DNA of 64,000 bases, taken from the NCBI GenBank assembly GCA_964035795.1, contig OZ038326.1, positions 7,119,759 through 7,183,758 on the forward strand, in the 5' to 3' direction. Both the position numbers and the translations under genes were made by a program. Below, piece by piece: positions 13,266-26,876 of the stretch. Every line of letters starts with the position of its first letter. The first letter of the stretch is position 1. The notes under the pieces were generated by a model. The model worked only from the letters and a program-made list of their open reading frames with translations. It searched no databases and was not told the origin of the DNA. The DNA is from Pterobdella sp. o SKG-2022. Taxonomy: Eukaryota; Annelida; Clitellata; Hirudinida; Piscicolidae.

Positions 13266-15861
13266 CAATTTGAGATTTTGAAGTGATGAAAATGAAAAAA
13301 AATTGAATTTTTAGTTATCAAATATCTTATGTTCTAAAAATAGTTCAGTAGTTCTTTAAGACTCTTTACTTCATCAAATGCCTCTTTTTTGTTGGGGTTA
13401 CTTCAGTTTTTGACTTTCATGGCTCTCTCAACTTGCAACTTTTTAAACATTTGAAAATGATTAACTCAAAATTAGTTTAAAATTATTTTTTTTTCAAATA
13501 TAATTAATCAATATTTTTTGAAAACATAAATAAATGATGTGTAAGCCGAGGCCAGGAGTTGAACCCAGTGCCCAAGGTTTGAATGAGCTTAACTAAGTCA
13601 TTTGCTCCAGATGCACACAGAAAAGACATCTTTGAAATATGTCTTGGTTCAGAAGACATCTCTTATTACTATTGTTGTTCTTATATTCATCACTATCTTC
13701 ACCATTATTTGTATTTTTTTATCCATTTGCAACTTACCATGTAGTTTCAAAAAACTAAGAAATAGAAAGTTAATTTGAAACACTAAGTTTTATTGTTCAT
13801 AGTAGTTATAATGATGGTATTTTCATAAATATTAATTTATTTGCTCAATTGAAAAAGGAATACTTAAATAAAATTTTTAAGCGGTGCGATAACTGAAAGA
13901 AAAAACTGCTCAAAAAAATTTAGTTTATGAAAATATTTTGTTTGTTTTTTCAAAAATGAGAGTTTCATAGGTAAAAATATGTTCAAAAACTTAATTCCAT
14001 TGAAATTATCCTTCAAGACTAAAAAACCTGATTGACTTAAAAAAATTATTAAATTATCTAGTTTCATTTCAGTTAGCTTCCATTTTGCATTCTCAAAAAC
14101 ATAGCAATAGAACTAACAATAATTGTTTTTTCTGCTAGAACGTTGTTTTATATCATCTGGTCCCAAGCTGAAAATACTGTTTATTTTCTGAAATTTCACG
14201 CATTTGAAATTTTTTTTTTGTTTTTACATGAATTTTTGTATAAATTATGAATTTTTATTTAAATCTTATCCACAAAAAAAGTAGTTTTTATTTATAAAAT
14301 TTGAAACATTCTTGCTAGGAAATCATCCAAAAATGCCATGCAGACGACAAGTTGGTCTGGCCAATCACGTTTTAACTACAAACGTCAGTCAAACTTATTT
14401 TACAGCCAATCAGCTTCAAGTATTCTCGACACGTGACTGGAAGATTAAACAAGCAACGTATTAGAAAAGACTTTGTGAAAAACATTTTTGTCCATTTATT
14501 CCATTATTTTTTTTATAATTTCATTAAAATAGTTGCTTGTATCATTTTGAAAATATTTTTTACATTAATTAATTAAAAAATTGGCAAAAAAAATGAATAA
14601 AAGATTTAAAAATAAAACGGAAACATATATTCGCTACTGGTATGTTAATTGTGTAAGATTGTACCAAGATAATATGTCTTACAAAGTAAGATTTCTTGGA
14701 AAAAATGGGAATAAAAAAAAATAACAATAAAATATTTCAAATTTTGAATATTTTACTTGCCTTGAATAAATAAAGACGCATCATAATACTGTAATTTAAA
14801 AAGAATCAAAATTTGAAAGAAATCAATTAAAACGAACTAGAATGTGATCAATGACAAAAAATATTTCCAGATTTATTTAAAATTCATTAAATTCTCCACA
14901 AATTAAACTCCAGCATCTGTCATAAAATGCACCCGACATCCTCATCAATTCAACCAACCACACTGCTAACCTTTCTATCTTCAAATTCTCTCTTTTCCAT
15001 TTACTTTTTCCAGAAGTGTTAAAATTTCAAAGCCAGAACAAATTTGTGATCTTTTCACCCGCCACCCATTTTATCTAGACACCATGTAAACAAAAGGCAC
15101 TTTGAATCGGAATCTTTCTTAGATCTCCTGTCATTTTGAGCCTGAAATAGTGCACAAGGAAGCAGTCAATCTAAGCGATAAAAATGTGAGGTGTGTGTTT
15201 AACAGGGGGGTGGTGGCATGGGGTTCGTGTGTGGAATATTCTAGATTATTGCGTATAAGGCTTCTTTAAAGATGCATGTATGATGGATGAAAATAGGTGG
15301 ATGAATGATGGAAGGATGAGAGTGAAATGAGAAACATGGGGTTACGAAAGGTATTTTGTACGGTGGTCTTGAGAATTAGTGTGTATATGAATAGTTTGAT
15401 GGGTGTGTGAGCGTGTGTGTATGTGTGTATGTGTGCAAAGATATAGGTAGTGTGTGTATTTAAATGATGCAGGTTGTTGGTGATGTTTGCGCAGTTATTT
15501 GCAAGTCTGATTCGATTCGATCGCAATGCTGAGGCTTTCCGATTGAATAAATGAATAGCAAACAAACCACAAAGATTTATTTTTGGATATTATAATTTTG
15601 TAATTGTATCCTCTCTTTTTGAATAATTTACTTCACCATTCTGCAAATGGATTAACTTCTGCTCGAAAATTTATTCTAGCGAATATTAAATGTAGATTTG
15701 AAGTTTGTATCCACATTTGTTCTGGCTCATTTAAAACTAATTTCTTCGTTAACTTTCAGTTGAGCTTGATTTTTTAAAACTGCTGGTAAATCGAACGGAT
15801 TTTTTCTGAATTTTGAACGTACATGAAAAACGAAACAAAAGTTTGAAAAAGCATTTTTTGA
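13266..15861. other. Upstream region of the POU gene
   Basis: About 2.6 kb, mostly AT-rich, with no coding frame recognised. A GC-richer patch at 14310-14450 has two CCAAT motifs (GGCCAATCACG, AGCCAATCAG) and an E-box ACACGTGAC. ATGTAAACAAA near 15086 fits a forkhead-type site. I cannot place a transcription start. Confidence 0.4.
13543..13609 (-). repeat. tRNA-like SINE head or tRNA pseudogene
   Basis: On the minus strand a Pol III B-box match GGTTCAACTCC lies about 30 bp downstream of an A-box-like TGACTTAGTTAAGCTC, in tRNA order and spacing. The flanks do not form a clean acceptor stem, so I read it as a SINE head or degenerate tRNA rather than a working tRNA gene. Confidence 0.5.
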
Positions 15862-18182
15862 ATGGCAACAGTAGTGAGCATCTTTGGGGGGCACCCAACA
15901 TCCAAGCCCTCGGTCCCTTCCATCTTCTCTTCCGCCATTTTCAACCCTAACCCCTTCAACGAGTCAAGTCCCTTGAACAAAGTCGATAACAAATCCGAAA
16001 ATATTTTTCCTTCACCTCATCAACTTTTCAAAAAGTCATTAGAAAAGAATGCAGAATCAAAAGATTCGAAACTCATTCGACCCACTGTGAACAACGACTT
16101 TGAATACGAGATCAACAATTACCGCACTAGCCACAACGAAGAAAAAGGCACCACAAACCACACATCCTTTAACGATAGCGCGTGTGCAGATCTGAACAAG
16201 AAACCAGACACATGTCTTAAATCTCTTCCTTCCTACAGAAGCACTTTCGAAAGTTATCCGCCAATAAATCCCCAATCCGATGACCCCAACTACCCTCCTA
16301 ACGAAGAAGATCCTAACAGCAATAACAGCAACGAAAATTCAGTTTTATCTCCTACTAGCTTTTCCGGATCGGCAAACGACATTTCTCTCAACACCTACTC
16401 TTCTACTTACTCTTTATCAAACTTCAACCCATACAGCCAATGGTTGGGTTTCAACCCCTACAACTCTCATCCCTGCATGGCAAAAGGTTCCAACTGGTTT
16501 GGTTGCGGAGATGAGTTTAAACCATTTTTTTTCGGACAGCAACAGAACTCTTTGGACCAACCTACAATGGCAACATCTACCCACGAGAACTCCTTCAACG
16601 ACTACAGGTTCATGTACCCCAACACAGCAAACCACTCACTCACCTCAAATCTTAACCACTTCAAATTTGGCTCCAACTGGCAAGCGTCATCAACCTCAAC
16701 GTTTCCCACAGATTCGCACAAATTTTTTTCCAACGCCACATACCCTTCCTTTCCATACCAGTCATACACGGAGTCTTGGAGATCTGCCTCTGCTTTTAGG
16801 AATTCTGGCGAGTCATTGTCGGAAGTGCTGGGCCTGCAGAATCCCTTCAACAGCCCTTCTTCTCGTAACCTCAGCAACCTTTTGCCCGGCAGACTCCAGG
16901 ACTCCCAATCGGATGACGACGCTCCTACTTCTGATGATCTAGAGCAGTTCGCAAGGCAGTTCAAACAGAGAAGGATCAAGTTGGGATTCACTCAGGCTGA
17001 TGTGGGTCTGGCACTCGGCACTCTGTATGGAAACGTGTTTTCTCAGACGACCATCTGTCGTTTCGAAGCCTTACAACTGAGTTTTAAGAACATGTGCAAA
17101 TTAAAACCACTCTTGCAGAAGTGGCTTGAAGAAGCAGATTCCACAAATGGAAGTCCCACCAGCATCGATAAGATTGCAGCGCAAGGAAGGAAGAGAAAAA
17201 AGAGAACAAGTATCGAAATAACTGTAAAAGGTGTGTTGGAATCGCATTTTGCCAGACAACAAAAACCAGCAGCTCAAGAGATTGCCAGTTTAGCAGAGCA
17301 GCTGCAGCTAGAGAAGGAGGTGGTTCGTGTGTGGTTCTGCAACAGAAGACAGAAAGAGAAGCGCATGACTCCTCTGCAACTCGGACCCAACGGATGCCCA
17401 GGTTTGATTCTTTTTTCGAGCTGTAACTATTGAGAATATTCAACCTAACTTTTCACATTTGCACCCAAGATTCCTACATAAAAGTTCAAAACTTCACAGG
17501 AACAGACACCGATGAGATGGAAGAGATGGACAACGACAGCTACGACACAAACAGTTCGAACAGAGAAGCTCCAAGCATGGACCATCGACAGTTGCAGCAC
17601 TTCACACAAGCACCTCCCATCCACTCCCACCTCAACTCCCAACTCATCTCACATTCCATCGGTTACGAGCAGGAAAGTGTGGAAGACAATAATGCCCCAG
17701 CTGATATCAGTCATCATACAACTACAGACAACAATAGCACTAATAATAACAACAATAATAATAATAACAATAATAACAACAGTGTGGAGAATGAATCGTT
17801 TTACCAACACCAGTTCCAACTACCATCTTCTGGGACCATTACAAACAACAACACAACGTCAGACAGCCAGCCCACTTCCCCCAAAAACAACTGCAACAAT
17901 TACAACTCCCTCTTCAAACACAGCAACAACAACAACAACACTGACTTCTTCTCTCACAACACCGACGCTTACAACAACACAAACCTCTTCTACCCCCGCT
18001 ACAACACAACCAACTCATTCTTTGCATCTTCAAACCCCTTCTTAAATTCTTGCCAGAAATCATCCCTTCCCCATATGACGTCATACCTGGCAAGGAAGGC
18101 CAACGTGTTGGGCTCTTTTGTAGACGTTTCAAGCCGGGACTCCTTCTACAAAGTGTGCAGTAGTGTCTTTCTCGAGAGATGA
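15862..18182 (+). CDS. Pou3: POU domain transcription factor, class III (Brn/Oct-6/Vvl type)
   Basis: Two exons: 15862-17401 and 17500-18182 (740 aa), with a 98-bp GT-AG intron splitting a Gly codon. A second acceptor at 17470 is also in frame (750 aa). Residues 354-426 are the POU-specific domain ([16 protein letters not shown] through KWLEEAD). Residues 427-442 are the linker with [12 protein letters not shown]. Residues 443-502 are the homeodomain, starting [10 protein letters not shown] and carrying recognition helix [15 protein letters not shown]. These near-invariant strings are diagnostic of class III POU proteins, which bind octamer DNA and specify neural and ectodermal fates. The start is the ATG at 15862: an in-frame TGA directly precedes it, and MAT is also how vertebrate class III proteins begin. 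The long N-terminal region is Ser/Asn/Phe-rich. Exon 2 encodes an unusual Asn-rich tail (run near 17740-17780), unlike the short vertebrate C-termini. Possible poly(A) signals are at 18591 and 18622. Confidence 0.95.
17402..17499 (+). other. Small intron of the POU gene with two in-frame acceptors
   Basis: The donor is CCCAG|GTTTGATT at 17402. The acceptor TTCACAG at 17499 restores the frame (GGA, Gly). The acceptor ACCCAAG at 17469 also restores it (GAT, Asp) and would add ten residues, [10 protein letters not shown]. Reading through the intron gives a stop after 523 codons, just past the homeodomain. Confidence 0.8.
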
Positions 18183-20545
18183 CCACAGCTCGCATGGTTT
18201 GTTGTTATAATTTTATTTTTAATAACTATTTATTATTTTTATTGTTTTTTTGTTCATTAATTTCGTTTTTCTATTTGTTTTTTCTGTTTTTATAATAATT
18301 ATTGTTAGTAGTTGTGTTATGTTTTTTTTTGTTCCCATCAATCTTCGTTTAAATACGAAGATGATTCTTTATATTTTTTATAATTTCCCATCTAATTTAT
18401 CATCATTTTGTTATCAATAATATGTTATTTGTACAACATATTTCACTGTTTCATGCTTTAATTTTTATGCAAATGAGCAGTTTGTGTGAAAGTTCTGTTG
18501 AGTTTCGTTGCATATTGTCGCTTCAGACCTAACAAGTTTCTAATGCCATACACAAATACAACTTCAAAATTAAAATTACGGAAATTTCGAAATAAAATAT
18601 AAAACTAATATTTTTAAATACAATAAAAAATTAATACTTTCAAAATAAAGAAAATAATTCTGATTTATCCCACATTTAGAGCTTTTTTTTGTCTATATCA
18701 AAATGAATTTGTTTAAAAAAGATACATTTTTTTGTCTTCTTTAGATTTGTTACCAAATGTTTACAGATTTTAAATTCGACTCGATTGTAAGTTTCAAAAA
18801 GTTCCCACCAAAATCAAAACTTCACCACTGACAAATATTTCAATATTTCAAACATTCCTATTTGAGAGTAAAAAAACTTTTCAAAACATATTCTCCATCG
18901 CCAAACTTAAAATGGTAAGACAAACCTCACCACACAAGCCCCAAACCCTATCAGACACAGCTCATATTTCTAACTTGTCTGGTGAAAGAAGGCTCATATG
19001 ATTTGGATTCCATCTGCAAGCTTTTTTTTGATGTATTTAGTTTTTGACTTCCAACTCATTTCCACTTTTTTTCGGTGCTTTAACTCTTTTTTATATCTCT
19101 CTTTTTCATATTTATCTAATAAATTTGTTTTTGATAAATAACTTTTATTGGACCTTTATAGTAGTTAATTCATAATACATTTATCATAACTTAATCATTT
19201 TTTTACTTGAAAATAAAAAATTAAATTATAATATGTATTTTTTCTAATTATCTTTTCATTATATTCATATTTTCACATCATGTTTTATAAATACCATGTT
19301 TTCAAAATATTCCGCTATAAAAACACATTTAAAAAATAAATTATATTTTTCAAACACAAATCCACATCTCAATTTATTCCTGCTCACGAAGCTCAAAAAG
19401 AGGCTGTTGTTTGGGCACACATCAATACAATAAACATACCCTCTCCAAGCTTCCTATAACCCACCTTCATCAATTCTTTTCGTTTTTATGTTTATTCAAA
19501 AAAGTAAATTTTCATATAATATTATTTTAAACATTATGAATTAAATTTTTTTATTTTGAAATACATTTTATATTTTTTCACAACGTGAGTCATAGTGAGT
19601 TTCATTTGCTTCTCCACCCTCCTCACTGTGTAAACTGATTTGGGTCGATTATAATTTCTCTACCACGTGTATTTTTAATTTCAAAACCTGAATTTCCTCG
19701 TTTTAAATTACTCATTGACAAACAATTGACAATCCCAAAAAGATGGTTAACAATGAGAAGTTACAGACCAGCATTTTCTTCATCGATATCAACCATTTTA
19801 ATAACTAAAACTCGAGTTGTGTTTTAGAATAAATCAAATTATTATTAAGAAAGTATCAAAAAATACTAAATTTGTGAAATCATAATGAAATAAAAAATAG
19901 TTTTATCAAGTCTTGAAGATGATTGGTTCGCAAATCGAAAAACTTAACGAGCTAATAAACACATATATAAGAACTTACATCATCATTTGTTTTTTAAACC
20001 AATTCTTTAATCATACCACTTGATTCATCCTATCAACTTTCAGAAATATAATCCTTTTGATTAATTAAAATAATTTATGATATTTACTTAAAAATCTGTA
20101 AAAACAATTCAAACACATGTTATTTAGCATCTGCATCGCTCATACGTCATAAGTTGAAACGGGGACAATGATTTTACATGCATAATACAGCATTCAACCT
20201 TAATTCAAAAACAAGAACACATCAATATCAACACAACAATAATAATACATTACCAACATAAAAACAATGGGAAAACAACAATTACAACAATATCAACAGA
20301 ACAACAACAAAACAATATCAACAACAACAAAAAAATATCAACAACAACAAAACAATATCAACAACAACAAAAATCTAACAATATAAACACAATATAAGCA
20401 CAATATCAACAAAACAACAATTTTAACAACAATTCTATAACCTTATAAACAAAACTTCACTATTAAAAATCTAATCTCCTTATACAACGAAATCTCAATA
20501 AAACTTCACAACACCCTTATAAAACACAGCATTTTATACATAACA
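18183..20545. other. 3' flank of the POU gene and AT-rich intergenic DNA
   Basis: A T-rich probable 3' UTR includes an 8-bp perfect stem (ATCTTCGT / ACGAAGAT, loop TTAAAT) at 18341-18362. The rest is AT-rich with a degenerate (CAACAA)n stretch at 20220-20450. No gene is recognised. Confidence 0.4.
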
Positions 20546-20860
20546 CAAGAAAACTAACACAACACAACTAACACAACAAAACTAACAAAACACAACACAA
20601 CAAAACTAACACAACAAAACTAACACAACACAACAAAACTAACACAACACAACTAACACAACAAAACTAACAAAACACAACACAACTAACACAACAAAAC
20701 TAACAAAACACAACAAAACTAACAAAACACAACACAACAAAACTAACACAACACAACTAACACAACAAAACTAACAAAACACAACACAACTAACACAACA
20801 AAACTAACATAACACAACTAACAAAACACAACACAACTAACACAACACAAAACAACCCTC
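20546..20860. repeat. AACTAACACAACA minisatellite
   Basis: More than 20 degenerate tandem copies of short units alternating AACTAACACAACA and CAACACAAC or AAAACTAACA. Confidence 0.85.
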
Positions 20861-21357
20861 ACCTTCATACATTAACAACCCGATCTTCTGGCTCAATGTT
20901 CAGTCTCCCAATTTCAAAACCTTTTGAAACAGCCTCAACATTCCTCGCTCTATAAGCTTGTGACAATCCACACACCTTCATTGATAATCTTCTGCTCCAA
21001 CCTCACCGAGGTATTTGTCTCAAACTTGTCCTTCATAAGTTACCACTTGATATACAATCTCTTGCAATGATATTCTTTTTAATAACCATGATATCTGTTA
21101 TATTCTCAATAAACCTTCGTTATAAGCCTGATGAAAAATTTGATATAATACCGTCTGAATCTATATACAAGTACATATATAAAAAAAATTTATTTATGTT
21201 TAAATCCGCTTATATCCATCTTCGTTATAATGATGCTGAATTTGTGGAGATGTATCCCTAGCATCGACCTCAGGTTAGTGTAGTATTTGTTGTAAGCCGA
21301 TGTCATCTGCAAATCTCTGCATTCTTTCAAGCTTTGACTTTGTTGAGATTTAAATAC

Positions 21358-21392
<35 letters not shown>

Positions 21393-22170
21393 TTTATTAT
21401 CAGCCATATTGTTTTTCTTTTTTATTTTTTACTTACAAAATATTGCTCATACTAGCACAGAAATTGCATCGAGTCTTGAACACAATAACTTCAAAAGCCA
21501 TCCTGATTGGCAGCCTTATAACAATCTTTATAGAAAAATTTTCATCTAAAAATCCTTGATATCAAAGTCTTTATCATAAAAATTTTTCTATCAAAATCTT
21601 TATAAAAAAATATTTTTATATAATAAATACAAATAAAAAACCTGAATAATAACCTGAATAATAGTCTACAATAAGAATATCCCTGAGACAATCTTAAACA
21701 TAACGTTAATAAAAAATAACAATGAAGAAAAGAATGAGACGATTCATACGTACGTAAGCAAGTTCACATGCACTGAAAAACCAACTTTCGAACCACAAGT
21801 GAGCACTTATTATCCTACCATGCACACAAACATCCAAGCATACATACAAACAAACCAAATCAATGACTCAAACGAATTAGAAAAAATATTCTGAAATAAT
21901 AAATGTAGCGTGAAAACGATTTTAAAAAGAAAGAAACACACAGAAGAAAACAAAAAAATACAAACGGACACTTGAAAGTTTCAGACAGTCACGTAGACAC
22001 ACTTAAGCATACAGAGACATGTCACTCACATGCAAACGCTCACAAGCACATGTATTCCCATACACACACAAAATCGTACACACATGCAACACACAAACAC
22101 ACGTCCCTAAAAACCTACATAAAGGCAATTAGTCAAGCAAATAAAACATGATTGTTAAATGCTCTTAAAA
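20861..22170. other. Intergenic DNA, nothing recognised
   Basis: AT-rich sequence with a short (TTA)n run at 21358-21400. Small open frames here have no recognisable motif. Confidence 0.4.
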
Positions 22171-22179
22171 ATATGCATA

Positions 22180-22400
22180 TACACATCCGCTCATCCATCT
22201 ACCTAGCCTCTCATCCATCTATCCATTCATCCATCCATTCATTCATCTGTTCATCCATCCATTCATTCATCTGTTTATCCATCCATTCATTCATCTATTC
22301 ATCCATCCATTCATCTATCTATCCATCCATCCACCCATTCATCTATACATCTATACATCCATCCATCCATCAAACATCTATTTATCCACTTGAACACATA
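22180..22400. repeat. (ATCC)n/(ATTC)n tetranucleotide tract
   Basis: About 220 bp of CATC/CATT repeats. It is the same sequence class, on the other strand, as the tract at 7926-8640. Confidence 0.9.
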
Positions 22401-22409
22401 TCCACCCAC

Positions 22410-24300
22410 TCTTAATTAGTGGCATATAAACTTAAACTATAATCTTTAAAATAAGATTAAAAAAATTAATAAAAATAAACTTAATGAAAATTAATATATC
22501 TAATTAATATTATTAATTGAGATAATTTTAATTTTTATGACACGGTACAACAAAAAATAGCGTTAATAGACTGGGAGAGTACTTGAGATGCAGTTGTATG
22601 GTTTTCTAAGTCAATATGAAAGCAATAATATCGAGAAAATTTTTAAATTATTTCAAAACATAAGTTTCATAACTGATATTAATATACAAAAAACTCTGGA
22701 TTTTATAGTGTCATTTAGTATATAAAAACTCATAAAGTTATATGTGGAATCGGGAGTGATAAATTTGAAATTAAGGAAAGAAAAACAAGCTCCAAGGCAT
22801 GAAAAATTTAATATGAAAAAAAAAAAAAACAAAATAAGCAATATGTAAATAATATTTTAAAAAAATGGTTTTGAAAAAATCTTAAACAAAAAAAAAATAA
22901 AAAAAATGATAAGCAGAAAAAAAATGGCAAAAAATGATAAATAACTTCAAACTATCAAACTAAAAAATTTTTAATCTTTGAAAATAATTCACAAAAATAA
23001 CATTTGAAACAAACAAACCATGAGAAATAGAAGTGGGCGGAGCCTAGGATGGCCTCTTGGAAGCTTAATGGACGGTGAATATTAGGCTATCGATGTGTTT
23101 AATGCATATATTATCTCGTTCTATTAATAGAATTTAGTAGCAAAATGAATTTGATTCGATGGTTTTTGTTATATAGGTGGAAATTGTATTCATAATATTT
23201 TTATTTTATTTTATTTAAATATTATTACAAATTGGAGCATGATTTGCAATGAGAAAAATGTAAAAAGTCAAAAGATTCTATCAACTTAACAATATGAAGC
23301 TTCGTGTGAAGCAAACTAATGCTGAGATTAGTTAGAATTTGAAGGGAAATTCAGTTTGCATAATAAATGGATTGATTTGAAAATTTAAATAAAGCAACAA
23401 AAATATGAGAAAAATAATTAAAAAACAAAAAAAAAAAATTTGTGCAAATAGAAACAGTAGTTTATGAATAATTTTCCTCATTTTCGTTATTTTTATTCAT
23501 TTTTTTTCCTTTTTTTTCTCATTCTTATTATTATCGGTGGCATACTCAACGCTGATTGGCTGATGTTGTTTTGCAGTGAGGGAGACATTTGAAATTTAAA
23601 TCGAAAAGTAATGAAGTTTGGCGAAATTTTTGAATCTGTTTATGTGTGAGACCATTACTTTCGGAAATATATTATTTAACTATAAATGTATTGTTTTGAT
23701 TATATTTGGAGTTATTGAGTTGTTAAGATACATGAATAATTAATCATGAAAACAAATATTCATTTTTATTCTTTGAATTTTTTTATTTAAAAAAAAATTT
23801 TATACTTAATTTTGTAATTCATGAAAATTATATTTTATGAAACATTAAAAATGCATAGAGGTTTTCAACAATATGCTTTGTACCACAACAAGTAAGCAAG
23901 TTGAAATATACCCTGAAGGATTAATGGGAAACCTTCGGAAAGTGATGGGACTGAGATAGGTACTATTTTTCAGTGTTTTAGTTGTACACCATTCAAGAAA
24001 TAAATGCAAAAAATTAAAAGTTGAAGTATGAAAAGATGAACATCGGATTTATAAAAAAAAATGGTAACAAGCAAACAAATAAAAAATAAAAATAAATCAA
24101 TATTAATCAGATAACTAAAAATAAAAGCAAAAAAAAAATAAATCAAAAAAAAACAAAAAAATAAAATTGAAAAATAAAGTCAGATATAAAGTCAAAAAAT
24201 AAATTCATATATAAAATCAATAAATAAAATATAAAAACAAAATCAAAAATAATATTTTAAAAAAATCAGAAAATGGAGCTGCAGTGACCTTTCTAATCAA
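22410..24300. other. AT-rich intergenic DNA
   Basis: No coding frame is recognised. Two GC-richer patches stand out, GTGGGCGGAGCC near 23035 and a CCAAT-type GATTGGCTGATG near 23553. Poly-A/T stretches are frequent. Confidence 0.4.
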
Positions 24301-24474
24301 AGGTTGAAGCATAATTCCTCCTAATTAATCTCACCCTTTTGATTTTGATTTTTCAAAATTCCATTTATGTTTTTTTTCGTTCTTATTCTCATATTTTTTT
24401 TAAAAACATGGATGTTTTTTGTTCTCATTTGGTTTTTTGAGTGTTTCCTCAAGGTGTGTAATCCATTTTTGTGT

Positions 24475-24670
24475 GTGTAATAATGTGATGTAATAAACCA
24501 TTTATATAGCGCTTTATGCGTGGTGTTTAAAAAAGCTTTGCTACAAGCTGAGTGAAAAGATAGGTTTTGAGAGATTTGAAAAAAGAGAAGATGGAGAAGG
24601 TTTGAGTAGAGGAGGAAGAAAGTTGCATCAGGCCCACATGAAGTTTTGTCTGAGGACACATTTTTCAATG
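24475..24670 (-). repeat. LINE 3'-end relic with GCGCTATATAAAT tail
   Basis: Read on the minus strand, 24670 to 24475 contains TTGTAGCAA, then AAAGCGCTATATAAATGG and a tail with TTTATTACATCACATT. The SINE at 38163-38340 has the same order (TTGTAGCAA, AAGCGCTTTATAAATA, ATTACATTACATT). The upstream part translates in one frame to a Leu/Ser/Phe-rich stretch like the end of a LINE reverse transcriptase. I infer a truncated non-LTR element. Confidence 0.5.
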
Positions 24671-24911
24671 CTTCGCATCTCAGTAGTTTTTATCTTGAGA
24701 TTTCATTTGTTTAAACTTAAAGAAAGCATAAAATGGAAACTCAGCGATAAGAATAATAACAATAAAAATAGTAATGATAAAATCAAATAAAATAATAATA
24801 TAAATAATAATAAGTCAGATAGCGAATGAAGTGCACGCAGTTCACAATAGTATTTGACCGACTTGACTCGCCCTTGTTTGTTCAGTGTCCGTGTGTGTAA
24901 ACATGTTTGAG

Positions 24912-25068
<157 letters not shown>

Positions 25069-25074
25069 TTTTAG

Positions 25075-26810
25075 CACTTGCTCGTGTATATTTGCATGTA
25101 AGTTAGTTTAGGTGTATATTGTCTGTATGAATAATGTTTCCATCTTGTGTATGAGACTGTTTTTTTTTTTAAATTTTTGTGACTATGTTGTTTTATGTGT
25201 TCAAGTACGTAGTAATGTATGCAAAATTCTTTTTTTATGTGTTTTCATAAGAAGGAATGAAAAACATAACCACATGTTTTTTATAGCGTATTTGTATGGA
25301 TGTGAGATCCCATTTATAGAACCCTCAACTTTTTGTCACACGAAACAATAAGCACTTGAGATATGTGTGGAATTTTGTGGAACTGTCATTTAGACATGGT
25401 TGTGAAAATGTGGCCTGAAGGTGGAAAAGTTTACAAAACTTGAATGAAGAGGAGAACTTGTGTGTTGCAAGAAGGTTTAATGAATTCATGGATTCAATCA
25501 GTGTATTTTATATGGGTGTGTGTTTGTGTGTGCGTGTGTTTGAGTGTCTGTTTGTTTGTGTGTGTTTGTGTGCGTTTTTTTTTGTTTTTGTGTGTTCGTT
25601 TGTTTGTTTGGGTGTCTGTTTGAATGTGTTCTTATCTTTGTTTATGCGCGTGTAAATAATATGTATGAAAATGTGCGTGAAGTGAGTGTGCGTGTGAGAG
25701 AGGTATTTCATACTCACGTAACACATATAGATGCAAATGAAGGGGCCTTACAACATCATTCTTCTGTCTTAACTTAATTTGCTCCACGCTTTTCTACATA
25801 TTATCTTCTAATGAAGAAGAAGAAGAAGAAGAAGATGATGAAAAAAATAAAAATAAAAATATTTGAAAAAAAAAATTAAAAAATAAAAACAAAAAAAGAA
25901 ATAAGTGAAAAAAACAATAATATCAGCCTGACGTCATTTTAAAAATTATAAATAAGCAATTCTAATAATAAATGAATCGACCACCTAATATTGTCAAACA
26001 AATCACATAAACAAAAGTAGAGGGTGGTTGTTTTTGAGTATCAACTTCCCTTACGTCACTACTACTTTGTGTCTCATCGTCACCTTCCCTCTTTGTTTTT
26101 TTTCTTGTTTTTTGCCGTTTTTTTTTTGTAGTTTTTGTTTATTTATTTTTTTTGTTTTTTTGTTTTTATTTTGTTATTTCTTTATGCTTCTTTATTCTTA
26201 GTTATTCAACGGTTTTATTGAATTTTTTAATCCATTTTATTCACACAGTATTTATTGAAGATTACCAGTCTCTCGAAGTTTTAAAAACAATTTTCCACTT
26301 CAACTGACCCTAAGACTTGACTCCTTCAACTTTTATTGAATCTAACCTTCAAGTCATCAAATATAACAATTGTTTCGAACATTGCCCTTTCTCGCAAAAA
26401 TGTTTCGTATGAAGCAAAAACTGTTTCACCATAAGCAAGATCCAAAACACCAACTGAAGTTGTCTCGTTAGATCACTGCTCAGGTTTTTTGGAGTTCCAG
26501 CTTTAAAAAAAAGAGCTTATAAGTTTTTGAGAATATTAAGTTGAAAAAATAAGCTAACTTTTTTAAGATTTAAAAATAGAATTTAATGAGAATTGGAACA
26601 AAAAAATTGAAATAAAATTAAGGAGTTCAAAGGAAGGACATCCAGCTTTGACTGAAGGCTATGTAATGTGCACTACGTGAGTGTGGTCTGTATGTGAGCA
26701 TGTGGTGGTGGTGAGGATGGTAGTGTAGATGGTGATCAAGATGTGGGTGCTGAAAATGGGGGGGGGGGAAGAATGGTGGTGGCGAGGCGGTGATGATGAA
26801 TAGGAAGACA
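25075..26810. other. Intergenic DNA with TG-rich and T-rich tracts
   Basis: TG-rich degenerate DNA at 25500-25700, a (GAA)n run near 25815 and a T-rich stretch at 26085-26180. No gene is recognised. Confidence 0.4.
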
Positions 26811-26841
26811 ATGGAAATGATGTTGTTAAAAATGGTGGTGT

Positions 26842-26876
<35 letters not shown>

